NCBI RefSeq assembly: GCF_001713455.1
Contig: NZ_CP016464.1
Span: 4,760,001-4,824,000 of the forward strand
Direction of reading: 5' to 3'
Length of the DNA stretch: 64,000 nt
Origin: Bosea sp. RAC05
GTDB lineage: Bacteria > Pseudomonadota > Alphaproteobacteria > Rhizobiales > Beijerinckiaceae
This document shows, in pieces, positions 34,944 through 43,436 of this stretch; position 1 is the stretch's first letter; each line of letters opens with the position of its first letter. The position numbers and the translations under genes are program-made. The notes beneath the pieces were generated by a model, which worked only from the letters and a program-made list of their open reading frames with translations, did no database searches and had not been told where the DNA came from.

Positions 34944-35642
34944 TCAGGCCTGCGCGGCCCTGAAGCTCTCGAGACGCGCCTTCTGATGGCCGTCTGAATC
35001 AAAATTGCCCGGATCGAGCCAGGCCTCGAAGGCGGCGTTGACCGCCGGCCATTCGCTGTCGAGGATCGAGAACCAGGCGGTGTCGCGGTTGCGGCCCTTG
35101 ACCACCATGTGCTGGCGGAAAAGGCCCTCATAGCGGAAGCCGAAGCGCAGCGCCGCGCGCTTGGACGGCTCGTTCAAATTGTTGCACTTCCACTCGAAGC
35201 GCCGGTAGCCGAGCGCGAAACCGTAGCCGCCGCAAAGATGGATCGCCTCGGTGGCAACGCGGGTCCGCTGCAGTTCCGGCGAATAGGTGATGTAGCCGAC
35301 CTCAAAGACGCCGTGATCGGGCCTGATCTCCATCAGCCAGAGATGCCCCTTGGGCTTGCCGTCGGCCCTGTCGATGATCGCGAAGGGCACGATGCCCGAC
35401 TTCGACACCATCATCGCCAGCAACTCGCGATAGGCCTCGCGCGTCTGCGGCGGATCCGCCGGCATCCACTGCCAGATGTGGTCGTGGCCGGCATTCACGG
35501 CCCAGATGTCGTCGAGATGGCGGGTGGGGTCGATCGGCTCGAGCCGGCAGTAGCGCCCCTCCAGCACACGCGCCGGCGGAAAGGGCGGCGCCGTCCAGTT
35601 CAGGACGGGATTGCCGTCGGCTGCCGGGGTCGCATGGCTCAT
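34944..35642 (-). CDS. GNAT family N-acetyltransferase
   Basis: The 232-residue protein has the RimJ-like GNAT layout: LEGRYCRLEPIDPTRHLDDIW, GHLWLMEIRPDHGVFEVGYITYSP, ATEAIHLCGGYGFALGYRRFEWKCNNLNEPSKRAALRFGF, with FRQHMVVKGRNRDTAWFSI. These match acetyltransferases that modify small molecules or protein N termini. The start at 35642 overlaps the stop of the hypothetical gene upstream by ATGA, so it is translationally coupled. Its part in the sugar-acid cluster is not clear. Confidence 0.85.
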   Translation of the reverse strand: MSHATPAADGNPVLNWTAPPFPPARVLEGRYCRLEPIDPTRHLDDIWAVNAGHDHIWQWMPADPPQTREAYRELLAMMVSKSGIVPFAIIDRADGKPKGHLWLMEIRPDHGVFEVGYITYSPELQRTRVATEAIHLCGGYGFALGYRRFEWKCNNLNEPSKRAALRFGFRYEGLFRQHMVVKGRNRDTAWFSILDSEWPAVNAAFEAWLDPGNFDSDGHQKARLESFRAAQA

Positions 35643-35965
35643 GGCTTCGTCATCTCCTGCCAGCCGGTGAGATCGGCGAAGACCGACCACCCCGCGCCGA
35701 GTTCGGCCGCGACCGCCGCGGTGATGGTGTGGCCCTCGGCCTCCCAGGCGCGCTGCTCGGCGTCGCTGGGAAAGCGCGAGCGGGCCTCGGCATCCTCGTC
35801 GTAGATCGCGTCGAAGGCGTCCATCCAGGCTTCCAGCCGGTCCGCCAGATCCTCGCTCAGCCCGACATCCTCGGCATCGACGGCGCTTCGGCGGCCCTTG
35901 GCGTCGAGCGTCCAGAGGCCGCTCTGCCCGAGCCAGGCCGGCGCGATCAGCAGTGACCGGCTCAT
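35639..35965 (-). CDS. Small acidic protein of unknown function
   Basis: The 108-residue protein (MSRSLLIAPAWLGQSGLWTLDAKG, then LEAWMDAFDAIYDEDAEARSRFPSDAEQRAWEAEG) is rich in Trp, Asp and Glu, with no membrane segment or known motif that I recognise. It overlaps by four bases both the PEP-mutase-family gene upstream and the acetyltransferase downstream, which is strong evidence that it is really translated and co-regulated with them. Function unknown. Confidence 0.75.
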   Translation of the reverse strand: MSRSLLIAPAWLGQSGLWTLDAKGRRSAVDAEDVGLSEDLADRLEAWMDAFDAIYDEDAEARSRFPSDAEQRAWEAEGHTITAAVAAELGAGWSVFADLTGWQEMTKP

Positions 35966-36801
35966 GAGCGCGCCTTCAGGTCTTCACGGAAGAACGGGTC
36001 GAGCCGCCGCGACGGCGCATTGCCAGCGAAACCCGCGAAGCTGCCGCCCTCCACGATCAGGCGGGTCGATTCGACGAAGCCCGCCCAGGCGGATCGCGCC
36101 GAGGCGGCGCCCGTCGACAGGCGGCGGACGCCCAGGGCTTCGAAATCGGCGACGGTCAGGCCGAAATCGGCGAAGACGACGACATTGACGGGCTTGCCGC
36201 CTGCCGCGGCGACGATCGCGGCGATCTGCTCGGCGCTTCGCGCGCCCGGCGCGTAGAGCACATCGGCTCCCGCCTCGCGATAGGCCTCGAGGCGCCGGAC
36301 CGACTCCGCCTGCGCCTCGGGATGACCGGTCAGGAAGCACTCCGCCCGCGCCGTCAGCACCACGCCGGAACCGGTCTCGTCGATCGCCTTGCGCGCGGCG
36401 CGGACCCGGTCCACGGCGAGTTCGAACGGATAGAGCGGATCGCCCTCGCGCCCCGTCGCGTCCTCGATCGACAGCCCCGCGACTCCGGTCGCGACGCAGA
36501 GCTTGACGTTGGCGGCGACGCCGTCGGGCGTGTCGGCATAGCCATTCTCGAAATCGGCGTTCACCGGCACGTCGGGCACCGCCTTCACCATCTCGGCGAT
36601 ATGCGCGAGCATCATGTCGCGCGGCACGTCCTGGTCGGCCCGCCCCTGCGTGAAGGCAAAGCCCGCGCTCGTCGTCGCCAGAGCCTTGAAGCCCTGCCCG
36701 CGCAACCAGCGCGCCGAACCGAGATCCCACGGGTTCGGCATGACGAAGCAGCCGGACTCGTGGAGCGCGCGAAAGGCATCGACCTGAGGGGAATAGGCCA
36801 T
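35962..36801 (-). CDS. Isocitrate lyase / PEP mutase superfamily protein
   Basis: The 279-residue TIM-barrel protein has CFVMPNPWDLGSARWL, the metal-binding VNADFENGYADTPDGVAANV, GLSIEDATG and TGAASARSAWAGF. The superfamily cleaves or forms C-C or C-P bonds next to a carboxylate. The lyase motif KKCGH is missing (the place reads LTARAECFLTG), so it is not isocitrate or methylisocitrate lyase in the strict sense; an oxaloacetate-decarboxylase- or oxalacetylhydrolase-like activity is possible. The start at 36801 gives the family N terminus. It is the first gene of the coupled block going down to the acetyltransferase. Confidence 0.83.
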   Translation of the reverse strand: MAYSPQVDAFRALHESGCFVMPNPWDLGSARWLRGQGFKALATTSAGFAFTQGRADQDVPRDMMLAHIAEMVKAVPDVPVNADFENGYADTPDGVAANVKLCVATGVAGLSIEDATGREGDPLYPFELAVDRVRAARKAIDETGSGVVLTARAECFLTGHPEAQAESVRRLEAYREAGADVLYAPGARSAEQIAAIVAAAGGKPVNVVVFADFGLTVADFEALGVRRLSTGAASARSAWAGFVESTRLIVEGGSFAGFAGNAPSRRLDPFFREDLKARS

Positions 36802-36929
36802 TTTAAATCGTTTCAGAGACGCATTGGCAGCCGGAGGCGCATAGTGTCCGCAAAGCGCCGCCTTGTCAGCCCCAGGCGCTGCGCGCAACAGGATCGGCGC
36901 CGTTGCGCAGGCGGAATGGCGCTCGTCAA

Positions 36930-37005
36930 CGTCATTCTCGGGCGGCGCATGCGCCGACCCGAGAATCTCTTGCCGGAGATGCTCGGGTCAAGCCCGAGCA
37001 TGACG
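36930..37005. repeat. Palindromic intergenic repeat, type B, copy 2
   Basis: CGTCATTCTCGGG starts and CCCGAGCATGACG ends this 76-base element. It has the same three-way-junction plan as the copy at 33057-33133: outer CGTCAT/ATGACG, hairpin 1 ATTCTCGGG/CCCGAGAAT, hairpin 2 ATGCTCGGG/CCCGAGCAT. Base changes in hairpin 1 between the copies (CCC/GGG against CTC/GAG) keep the pairing. Confidence 0.9.
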
Positions 37006-37015
37006 AGGCACCCAG

Positions 37016-38878
37016 TCAGTGATTGTCGCGCGGCACACCGAATTTCTTGTGGATCTTCTGGTACTTGACCGCCGGCTTCAGCACCATGCCCTCGGAGAGT
37101 TCGCCGACGATCTTGCGCTGGATCTCCTGCCAGGGCGTCTGGCTCTTGGGATATTTGTAGCCGCCGGCCGCCTTCAGCGCGGCGCGCCGCTGCGCCAGTT
37201 CCTCATCCGAGATCAGGATGTCGGCGGTGCGCTTGGTCAGGTCGATGCGCACCATGTCGCCCGTCTTCAGCAGCGCGAGCCCGCCGCCCGTCGCCGCCTC
37301 CGGCGAGGCATTCAGGATCGAGGGCGAGCCCGAGGTGCCGGACTGGCGCCCGTCGCCGATGCAGGCGAGCGCCGAGACGCCCTTTTTGATGAGATAATCC
37401 GGCGGCCGCATGTTCACCACCTCGGCCGCGCCGGGATAGCCGATCGGCCCGACGCCACGGATGAACAGGATGCAGTGCTCGTCGATGGCGAGCGCCGGAT
37501 CGTCGATGCGGTGGTGGTAGTCCTCCGGCCCGTCGAAGACGATGGCGCGGCCCTCGAAAGCGTTGGGATCCTTCGGGTTTTCCAGGTAGCGCTTGCGGAA
37601 CTCCGGCGTGATCACGCTGGTCTTCATGATCGCGGAATCGAACAGGTTGCCGGACAGGTTGAGGAAGCCCGACTGCGCCTTCATCGGCTCGTCATAGGGC
37701 TTGATCACGCGCCGGTCGACCGAGAAGAAGCCCTCGCAATTCTCGGCGAGCGTGCGTCCATTGGCGGTGATCGCCGGCTTGATCTTGCCCTTGGCGACGA
37801 GCTCGGCGACCACGGCGGGAACGCCGCCGGCACGGTAGTAATCCTCGCCGAGATACTCGCCGGCCGGCTGCAGGTTGACCAGCAGCGGGACATCGTAGCC
37901 GATCTTCGTCCAGTCCTCGTTGTCGAGCGGAACGCCGATATGCTTGGCGATCGCGTTGACGTGGATCGGCGCATTGGTCGAGCCGCCGATCGCCGAATTG
38001 ATGACGATGGTGTTCTCGAAGGCCTCGCGCGTCAGGATCTTGGAGGGAACCAGGTTCTCCCAGACCATCTCGACGATGCGCTTGCCGGTCAGATAGGCCA
38101 TCTCGTAGCGGTCGCGATACGGCGCGGGGATGGCGGCGCCGCCCGGCAGGGTCATGCCCATCGCCTCGGCGAGCGAGTTCATCGTCGAGGCCGTGCCCAT
38201 CGTGTTGCAATGGCCGGCCGAGGGCGCCGAGGAGGCGACGAGTTCGACGAAGCCTTTGTAGTCGATCTCGCCGGCCGCCATCATCTGGCGCGCCTTCCAC
38301 ACGATCGTGCCCGAGCCGGTGCGCTCGCCGCGGAAATTGCCGTTCAGCATCGGCCCGCCCGGCAGGGCGATGGCCGGAATGTCGACCGTCGCGGCGGCCA
38401 TGATCTGCGCCGGGGTGGTCTTGTCGCAGCCGGTCGTCAGCACGACGCCGTCGATCGGGTAGCCGTAGAGGATCTCGACGAGGCTGAGATACTGCAGGTT
38501 GCGGTCGAGCGAGGCAGTCGGCCGCTTGCAGGTCTCCTGGATCGGATGGATCGGGAACTCGAAGGGCACGCCGCCCATCTCGCGGATGCCGTCGCGGACG
38601 CGGTGGGCGAGCTCGAGATGGTGGCGGTTGCAGGGGGCGATGTCCGAGCCGGTCTGGGCAATGCCGATGATCGGCCGGCCCGACTGCAGCTCATCGCGCG
38701 ACAGGCCGAAATTCATCGTCCGCTCGATATAGAGCGCCGTCATGTCGGCATTGGCCGGATTGTCGAACCAGGCCTTCGAGCGCAGCTGCGCCGGCTTGAT
38801 CCGGCGCGGCGCCTTCTTCTTCGTCGTCGCGGCCGGGCGATCGCCGCGCGGCGTGTTGCTGTCCGGGGTCTTGGCCAT
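37016..38878 (-). CDS. IlvD/Edd family dehydratase, D-xylonate dehydratase (XylD)-like
   Basis: The 620-residue iron-sulfur dehydratase has the cluster cysteines in [25 protein letters not shown] and [17 protein letters not shown], plus [20 protein letters not shown]. It follows the Caulobacter XylD pattern closely as I remember it ([55 protein letters not shown]). It would convert a sugar acid such as xylonate to the 2-keto-3-deoxy acid. The start at 38878 follows AGAGGAAGACGAGG. It heads the minus-strand sugar-acid cluster, and a possible GntR-type operator lies 144 bases upstream. Confidence 0.87.
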   Translation of the reverse strand: MAKTPDSNTPRGDRPAATTKKKAPRRIKPAQLRSKAWFDNPANADMTALYIERTMNFGLSRDELQSGRPIIGIAQTGSDIAPCNRHHLELAHRVRDGIREMGGVPFEFPIHPIQETCKRPTASLDRNLQYLSLVEILYGYPIDGVVLTTGCDKTTPAQIMAAATVDIPAIALPGGPMLNGNFRGERTGSGTIVWKARQMMAAGEIDYKGFVELVASSAPSAGHCNTMGTASTMNSLAEAMGMTLPGGAAIPAPYRDRYEMAYLTGKRIVEMVWENLVPSKILTREAFENTIVINSAIGGSTNAPIHVNAIAKHIGVPLDNEDWTKIGYDVPLLVNLQPAGEYLGEDYYRAGGVPAVVAELVAKGKIKPAITANGRTLAENCEGFFSVDRRVIKPYDEPMKAQSGFLNLSGNLFDSAIMKTSVITPEFRKRYLENPKDPNAFEGRAIVFDGPEDYHHRIDDPALAIDEHCILFIRGVGPIGYPGAAEVVNMRPPDYLIKKGVSALACIGDGRQSGTSGSPSILNASPEAATGGGLALLKTGDMVRIDLTKRTADILISDEELAQRRAALKAAGGYKYPKSQTPWQEIQRKIVGELSEGMVLKPAVKYQKIHKKFGVPRDNH

Positions 38879-39021
38879 CCTCGTCTTCCTCTCGCACGGC
38901 GCGGACACTGGCGGCCGCTTGCCGATCTCTGCTTCTACCAATCTGAGACAGGCTCATCATGCCCATCGTCCCCGGCGCGGCAAGAGCCGATCCGGTCGAT
39001 AGTCATACTATTTACGCAGCC

Positions 39022-39036
39022 TGCATACAGCATGCA
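39022..39036. promoter_or_regulatory. Inverted repeat, possible operator
   Basis: TGCAT-acagc-ATGCA is a perfect 5-bp inverted repeat in the divergent gap between the dehydratase gene and the aminotransferase gene. Short repeats of this form are used by GntR-type regulators of sugar-acid genes. No regulator gene is adjacent, so the assignment is only suggestive. Confidence 0.35.
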
Positions 39037-39163
39037 ATCATGTCGCAAGTGGCGGCGGCGGTCGCCGGGCGATCCGGTTTGACGCCAGGGCCGGTTTGAC
39101 GCCAAGAGAAGGCAAGGCCCCCCTGAGCGGGCCGCATCGCGACCGATCCCGAGGAAGCCCGCC

Positions 39164-40348
39164 ATGACACTCCATGTCGTCCCCGCCTTCGCCCGCATCG
39201 GCGAGGAGAACGCCTTCGCCGTTCTGGCGCGCGCCACCGAGTTGCAGCGCCAGGGCAAGGACATCATCAATCTCGGCATCGGCCAGCCCGACTTCCCGAC
39301 GCCCGACCACATCGTCGAAGCCGCCGTGAAGGCGCTGCGCGATGGCCATCACGGCTATACCCCGGCCAACGGCATCCTGCCGCTGCGCGAGGCGGTCGCT
39401 GCCGATCTGCACAAGCGCTTCCAGGTCGAGGTCTCGCCCGAGAGCGTAATGATCGTGCCCGGCGGCAAGGTCACCATGTTCATGGCGATCCTGATGTTCG
39501 GCGAGCCCGGCGCCGAGATCCTCTATCCGGATCCCGGCTTCCCGATCTACCGCTCGATGATCGAGTACACCGGCGCGACGCCGGTTCCGGTGCCGATCCG
39601 CGAGGAGAACGGCTTCGCCTTCTCGGCCGAGGAAACGCTCGCGCTGATCACCCCGAAGACGCGGCTGCTGATCGTCAACTCGCCGGCCAACCCGACCGGC
39701 GGCGTCACGCCCAAGGCCGAGGTCGACAAGCTCGTCGCCGGGCTGGCGAAGTTCCCCGACGTCGCGATCATGTCCGACGAAATCTACGACCAGATGCTCT
39801 ATGACGGCGAGCAGCATGTCTGCCTGCTGAGCTACCCCGAGATCCGGGACCGGCTGATCCTGCTCAACGGCTGGTCGAAGACCTATGCCATGACCGGCTG
39901 GCGCATGGGCTGGTCGATCTGGCCCAAGCCCCTCTACGACAACGCCCGCAAGCTGGCGGTGAACTCGCATTCCTGCGTCAACGCACCCGCCCAGTGGGCC
40001 GGTCTCGCGGCGCTGACCGGCCCGCAGGACGCGGTCGCGATGATGCTGGCCGAGTTCGACCGGCGCCGGAAGGCGGTGATGAAGGGGCTCAACGCCTTGC
40101 CCGGCGTCTCCTGCATCGTGCCGAAGGGGGCCTTCTACGCCTTCCCGAACGTCTCGCAGACCGGCTGGAAGGCCAAGAAGCTCGCTTCCGCTCTCCTCGA
40201 GGAGACCGGCGTCGCCACCATCGGCGGCCCGGATTTCGGCGTCCATGGCGAGGGCTATATCCGCCTCTCCTACGCCAACTCGCTGGAGAACATCGAGCGC
40301 GCGCTGGAGCGGATGGGCACGTTCCTCAAGAGCGCGAAGGCCGCATGA
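39164..40348 (+). CDS. Class I/II aminotransferase (aspartate aminotransferase family)
   Basis: The 394-residue PLP enzyme has INLGIGQPDFPTPDHI, YTPANGILPLREAVA, NSPANPTGGV (substrate Asn), MSDEIYDQMLY and the PLP-binding Lys239 in GWSKTYAMTGWRMG. A C-terminal Arg (YIRLSYANS) binds the substrate carboxylate. It transfers amino groups between an amino acid and a keto acid. The exact donor cannot be read. It overlaps the SMR gene by ATGA, so the two are coupled, which is an unusual pairing. Confidence 0.9.
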   Translation: MTLHVVPAFARIGEENAFAVLARATELQRQGKDIINLGIGQPDFPTPDHIVEAAVKALRDGHHGYTPANGILPLREAVAADLHKRFQVEVSPESVMIVPGGKVTMFMAILMFGEPGAEILYPDPGFPIYRSMIEYTGATPVPVPIREENGFAFSAEETLALITPKTRLLIVNSPANPTGGVTPKAEVDKLVAGLAKFPDVAIMSDEIYDQMLYDGEQHVCLLSYPEIRDRLILLNGWSKTYAMTGWRMGWSIWPKPLYDNARKLAVNSHSCVNAPAQWAGLAALTGPQDAVAMMLAEFDRRRKAVMKGLNALPGVSCIVPKGAFYAFPNVSQTGWKAKKLASALLEETGVATIGGPDFGVHGEGYIRLSYANSLENIERALERMGTFLKSAKAA

Positions 40349-40689
40349 GCTTCGGCAGCGCCAGCTACCTCTACCTGGCGGCGGCGATCGTCAGCGAGGT
40401 CATCGGGACCTCGGCGCTCAAGGCATCGAACGAGTTCACGCGGCCCGTGCCGACGATGATCATGCTCGCCGCCTTCCTCAGCGCCTTCTACTTCCTGACC
40501 CTGACCTTGCGGACGATCCCCGTCGGCGTCGCCTACGCCATCTGGTCGGGCGTCGGCATCGTCATGATCAGCATCATCGCCCGTATCCTGTTCGGCCAGA
40601 AGCTCGATGCGCCGGCCATTCTGGGCATGGCGCTGATCGTGGCGGGCGTGCTGGTGATCAATCTCTTCTCGAAATCGACGGCGCACTGA
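40345..40689 (+). CDS. SMR family multidrug/cation efflux protein
   Basis: The 114-residue protein has four hydrophobic segments and the EmrE-class active-site glutamate, Glu18 in AAAIVSEVIGTSALKAS, plus the conserved TIPVGVAYAIWSGVGIV and the end segment ALIVAGVLVINLFS. It works as a dual-topology dimer in the inner membrane that exchanges protons for cationic or guanidinium-like compounds. The start at 40345 overlaps the aminotransferase stop. It is followed by a palindromic repeat that may end the transcript. Confidence 0.92.
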   Translation: MSFGSASYLYLAAAIVSEVIGTSALKASNEFTRPVPTMIMLAAFLSAFYFLTLTLRTIPVGVAYAIWSGVGIVMISIIARILFGQKLDAPAILGMALIVAGVLVINLFSKSTAH

Positions 40690-40708
40690 GGCGAGGCTCA
40701 AACCGTCT

Positions 40709-40816
40709 GCGTCATCCTGGACAAGCCGCGAAGCGGCGCAGGCCGGGATCCATCCTGGGGCGATGTCGCGTCTTACGATGGATCCCGGGACGACCTTCGG
40801 TTGCCCAGGATGACGC
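40709..40816. repeat. Palindromic intergenic repeat, type C (multi-hairpin)
   Basis: An outer stem GCGTCATCCTGG/CCAGGATGACGC closes three inner hairpins: GCCGCGAAGCGGC, a stem CCGGGATCCATC/GATGGATCCCGG, and CGACCTTCGGTTG. It measures 108 bases and lies between convergent genes. It is the only copy in the window. Confidence 0.88.
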
Positions 40817-40858
40817 GAGTTTCCGGACAGCAGAGCTCGGCGATCGGCGCCAGCCGCC

Positions 40859-41680
40859 TCAGTTCCTGGCCGTGCTCGCGGTCATGCCCGGATCGACCTT
40901 GAAGCTCGAGGCTTCGAGCACGGCGGTGCCGATCATCGTCTTCACCGAGACCCGCACGGGCACCAGGACATTGGTCCCGGCGACCGGCGCCAGCCAGGTG
41001 CTGATGTCGCGGTTCTCGATCATGAACTTCGTGCTCGGCCGCTCCGAGCGATGCCCCGCGATCGGCACATAGCGCACCTGGCAGACCGCGACCGGGCCGC
41101 TATAGCCCTCGAGCTTGACCTCGCGCGTGCCCGCCTGGGTCATCTTGATGTCGTAGCGCGCCGCGCCATCGAAGATCTGGAGCGTCCGGTTGCAGGCATT
41201 GGCCAGCCCCTTGCCGACGACCGGCATCAGGAAGGCGCTGAGCGGATCGATCACGTTGCGGCGATGGCCGTCGTTCAGCGGCACGCGGTCCGGCTTGGCA
41301 TCGATCGGCGGCTCGATCTCGACGGCCGCGACGGTGTTGCTGTCGAGCGCCATGCGCACGGTGCGGCTCTCGCTCGAACTCGCCGAACTGACGGCGAAAC
41401 TGGTCGGCGAGAGCTTCGTGCCGTTCAGGCTGCCGCTGGCGGCCCCCGAGCCGCGCCCGCCGGTGAAGCCACCGATCAGGCCCGTGAGCTTAGCCGTGAG
41501 GTCGAGCTTGTAAGTCGAGCCCTCGATGCCGCCGGTGAGGTTCGCCGTGCCGAGCGTCAGCCCCAGCAACGACACGTCGTAGCGCGCGTCGAGCGAGGCG
41601 GCGGCCGCGGGAAGCCCGAGCGTCGCGGCTCCGACGGCGAGAATCCACCCGCCCAGGGACGATGCGATGGCGGGTTTCAT
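40859..41680 (-). CDS. DUF3108 domain periplasmic protein
   Basis: The 273-residue protein has a signal peptide (MKPAIASSLGGWILAVGAATLG, cleaved near AAAAS) and a DUF3108 domain starting LDARYDVSLLGLTLGTANLTG. The fold is beta-rich; the function is unknown. The start at 41680 follows GGAGGAATTGG. It is divergent from rpmB, an arrangement regularly seen in Hyphomicrobiales, so the shared 277-base gap probably holds both promoters. Confidence 0.87.
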   Translation of the reverse strand: MKPAIASSLGGWILAVGAATLGLPAAAASLDARYDVSLLGLTLGTANLTGGIEGSTYKLDLTAKLTGLIGGFTGGRGSGAASGSLNGTKLSPTSFAVSSASSSESRTVRMALDSNTVAAVEIEPPIDAKPDRVPLNDGHRRNVIDPLSAFLMPVVGKGLANACNRTLQIFDGAARYDIKMTQAGTREVKLEGYSGPVAVCQVRYVPIAGHRSERPSTKFMIENRDISTWLAPVAGTNVLVPVRVSVKTMIGTAVLEASSFKVDPGMTASTARN

Positions 41681-41957
41681 CCAATTCCTCCAGACGGCAG
41701 GCCATGCCGACATGCACTGCGAATCGGTCCGAATCGTGACCGCTTTCGCCGGGTTTGGCGAGCGCCCAGATGCCGCGGCGACGCCGACGCGGACATTGCG
41801 CTCCTTATCCGCGCGGCGGCACGCGGTTTTCCTTGACGGCCCCCCCGGCCTTGGCTATGGAACCGCGACTTCAATTTGACTTCCGGTGCTCATGTCCGGC
41901 ACGTCGCGTGTCGGCATTTTTGTTTGAGCCAGCCGGTTGGATTTAGGGAACGATACC

Positions 41958-42245
41958 ATGGCGCGCCGTTGCGAACTGACCGGGAAGGCCACCCTCACCG
42001 GCCACCTCGTCAGCCACTCGAACCGCAAGACGAAGACCGTCTTCCGGCCCAACCTCGTCAACGTCACGCTGCAGTCGGATGCGCTCGGCCGCTCCGTGCG
42101 GCTGCGCGTCTCGGCCAATGCCCTGCGCACGGTCGACCATCGTGGCGGCCTCGACGCCTTCCTGATCAAGGCCTCGGCCTCCGATCTGTCGACCGGCGCC
42201 CTGACGCTGAAGCGCGACATCGAGAAGAAGCTCGCCACCGCCTGA
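41958..42245 (+). CDS. rpmB: 50S ribosomal protein L28
   Basis: The 95-residue protein begins [37 protein letters not shown] in full family form, then [19 protein letters not shown]. The CELTGK segment marks L28. The ATG at 41958 has AGGGAA eight bases upstream. A strong terminator follows 28 bases after the stop. It is placed between DUF3108 and the cob block, as in related genomes. Confidence 0.96.
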   Translation: MARRCELTGKATLTGHLVSHSNRKTKTVFRPNLVNVTLQSDALGRSVRLRVSANALRTVDHRGGLDAFLIKASASDLSTGALTLKRDIEKKLATA

Positions 42246-42273
42246 GCGGACGAGCCTTTTCGGGTCTGAAGGA

Positions 42274-42296
42274 AGCGGCCGCGAGGCCGCTTTTTT
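42274..42296 (+). terminator. Rho-independent terminator after rpmB
   Basis: AGCGGCC-GCGA-GGCCGCT forms a perfect 7-bp stem with a four-base GNRA-type loop, followed directly by Ts. It is 28 bases after the rpmB stop codon. Confidence 0.93.
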
Positions 42297-42318
42297 CGTT
42301 GGGGGCGACAGCGCGACA

Positions 42319-42394
42319 TCATTGCGAGCGTAGCGAAGCAATCCAGATGGACGCGCTCTACGACGCCAGGATTGCTTCGCTGCGCTCGCAATGA
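42319..42394. repeat. Palindromic intergenic repeat, type A, copy 2
   Basis: The arms TCATTGCGAGCGTAGCGAAG and its near-complement, ending in GCTCGCAATGA, form an inverted repeat with one mismatch over about 26 bases. It has the same total length (76) and near-identical arms as the copy at 22842-22917 but an unrelated loop. It lies between the rpmB terminator and a convergent gene. Confidence 0.9.
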
Positions 42395-42403
42395 CGGCTT
42401 TCG

Positions 42404-43405
42404 TCAGGCGAGAACGAACTCCAGCAGCACCGTCCGCTGCAGGAACGAGAAATTGTCGTCCGAGATCAGGGTCAGCACGGTCTTCAGGCCGTCCTGATGG
42501 ACCGACAGCCCTTCCATGTTGTCGATCTCCTGGCCGAGATCGGCCTCGATCAGGGCGGGCCCGTCGAGCAGCGCGCCGGCCTTCAGGCTCGCGGCCGGGA
42601 TTCGCCGGATCCGCATGCCGACGCCGCGCAGCGCGCGATACCAGCGCTCCAGCAACAGCAGGTCGCCGTCTGGCAGGAAGGCGAGGTCGGTGATGTCGAA
42701 GCCGCCATGCCTGATCACCCTGAACAAGCCCGGCTGGCGCCCGAGGATGACGCCGAGCGTCGGCTCGTCTTCCGCGCCCGAGCGTTCGGCGATGCCAACG
42801 ATCGCACCCGCCAGAGGCTGCCCGGGCGGCACCACGCCGATCGCCTCCAGCCCGCGATTGTCCGGCAGGCGCTTGACCTCGCGCGGCACCGGCACGATCC
42901 GCGCCCGCGCCATCACGCCCTCAGTGGCCCAGTCGAAGCGCAGCACGTCATGGGTGCGCTCGACGCCGAGATAGGCGATGCCGTCGGCGATGCACAGGCT
43001 CTCGGTGTCATAGTAGCGCGAGCGGTGCAGCGGCCGGCCCGAACTGCCGAGGATCGGCGCCAGTTCCGCGCCCTCGAGCCCGGTCAGCCGGCCATTGCGC
43101 GAGGCGAGCGTGCCCGTCAGCCAGAAGCCGTTGTCGGTGACGGCGACGAGATCGGTTCCGCCCGGCCCGCGCCACAGCCCCGACAACCCGCCGAAGCGCG
43201 AATGGCTGCCGCTGAGCACGAGCCCGCTGCGGAAGTCGAGACGGCCGAAGCGCGTCTTCTCGGGGTTGCGCGGCTCGAAGGCGGCGATCGGCCGCGCCGA
43301 GACGGCGACGGGGATGCGGCTGGTGTCGGGCGTCTCGGCCAGGGCCGGACGGGCGGCGGCGACCGCCCCCAGGCCGGCCAGCGCGGCACGGCGGGTCAGG
43401 CGCAT
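42404..43405 (-). CDS. Esterase-like activity of phytase family protein, exported
   Basis: The 333-residue protein has a Tat-type signal (MRLTRRAALAGLGAVAAARP) and the phytase-like esterase domain (PF13449 type): FGGLSGLWRGPGGTDLVAVTDNGFWL, RSRYYDTESLCIADGIAYLGVER, NRGLEAIGVVPP, DITDLAFLPDGDLLLLERW and IDNMEGLSVHQD. A six-bladed propeller is expected in the periplasm. Substrate unknown. It follows cobT after 31 bases in the same direction, a neighbourhood found in other Hyphomicrobiales, which suggests co-transcription, though no cobalamin role is known. Confidence 0.85.
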   Translation of the reverse strand: MRLTRRAALAGLGAVAAARPALAETPDTSRIPVAVSARPIAAFEPRNPEKTRFGRLDFRSGLVLSGSHSRFGGLSGLWRGPGGTDLVAVTDNGFWLTGTLASRNGRLTGLEGAELAPILGSSGRPLHRSRYYDTESLCIADGIAYLGVERTHDVLRFDWATEGVMARARIVPVPREVKRLPDNRGLEAIGVVPPGQPLAGAIVGIAERSGAEDEPTLGVILGRQPGLFRVIRHGGFDITDLAFLPDGDLLLLERWYRALRGVGMRIRRIPAASLKAGALLDGPALIEADLGQEIDNMEGLSVHQDGLKTVLTLISDDNFSFLQRTVLLEFVLA

Positions 43406-43436
43406 CGCAACGAAGCGCCCGAAGGAACAATAACCC

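Noticed and set aside
42319..42394. CRISPR repeat or small RNA gene
   Set aside because: Only two distant copies occur in the window, with no spacers, and they fold as a palindromic intergenic element.
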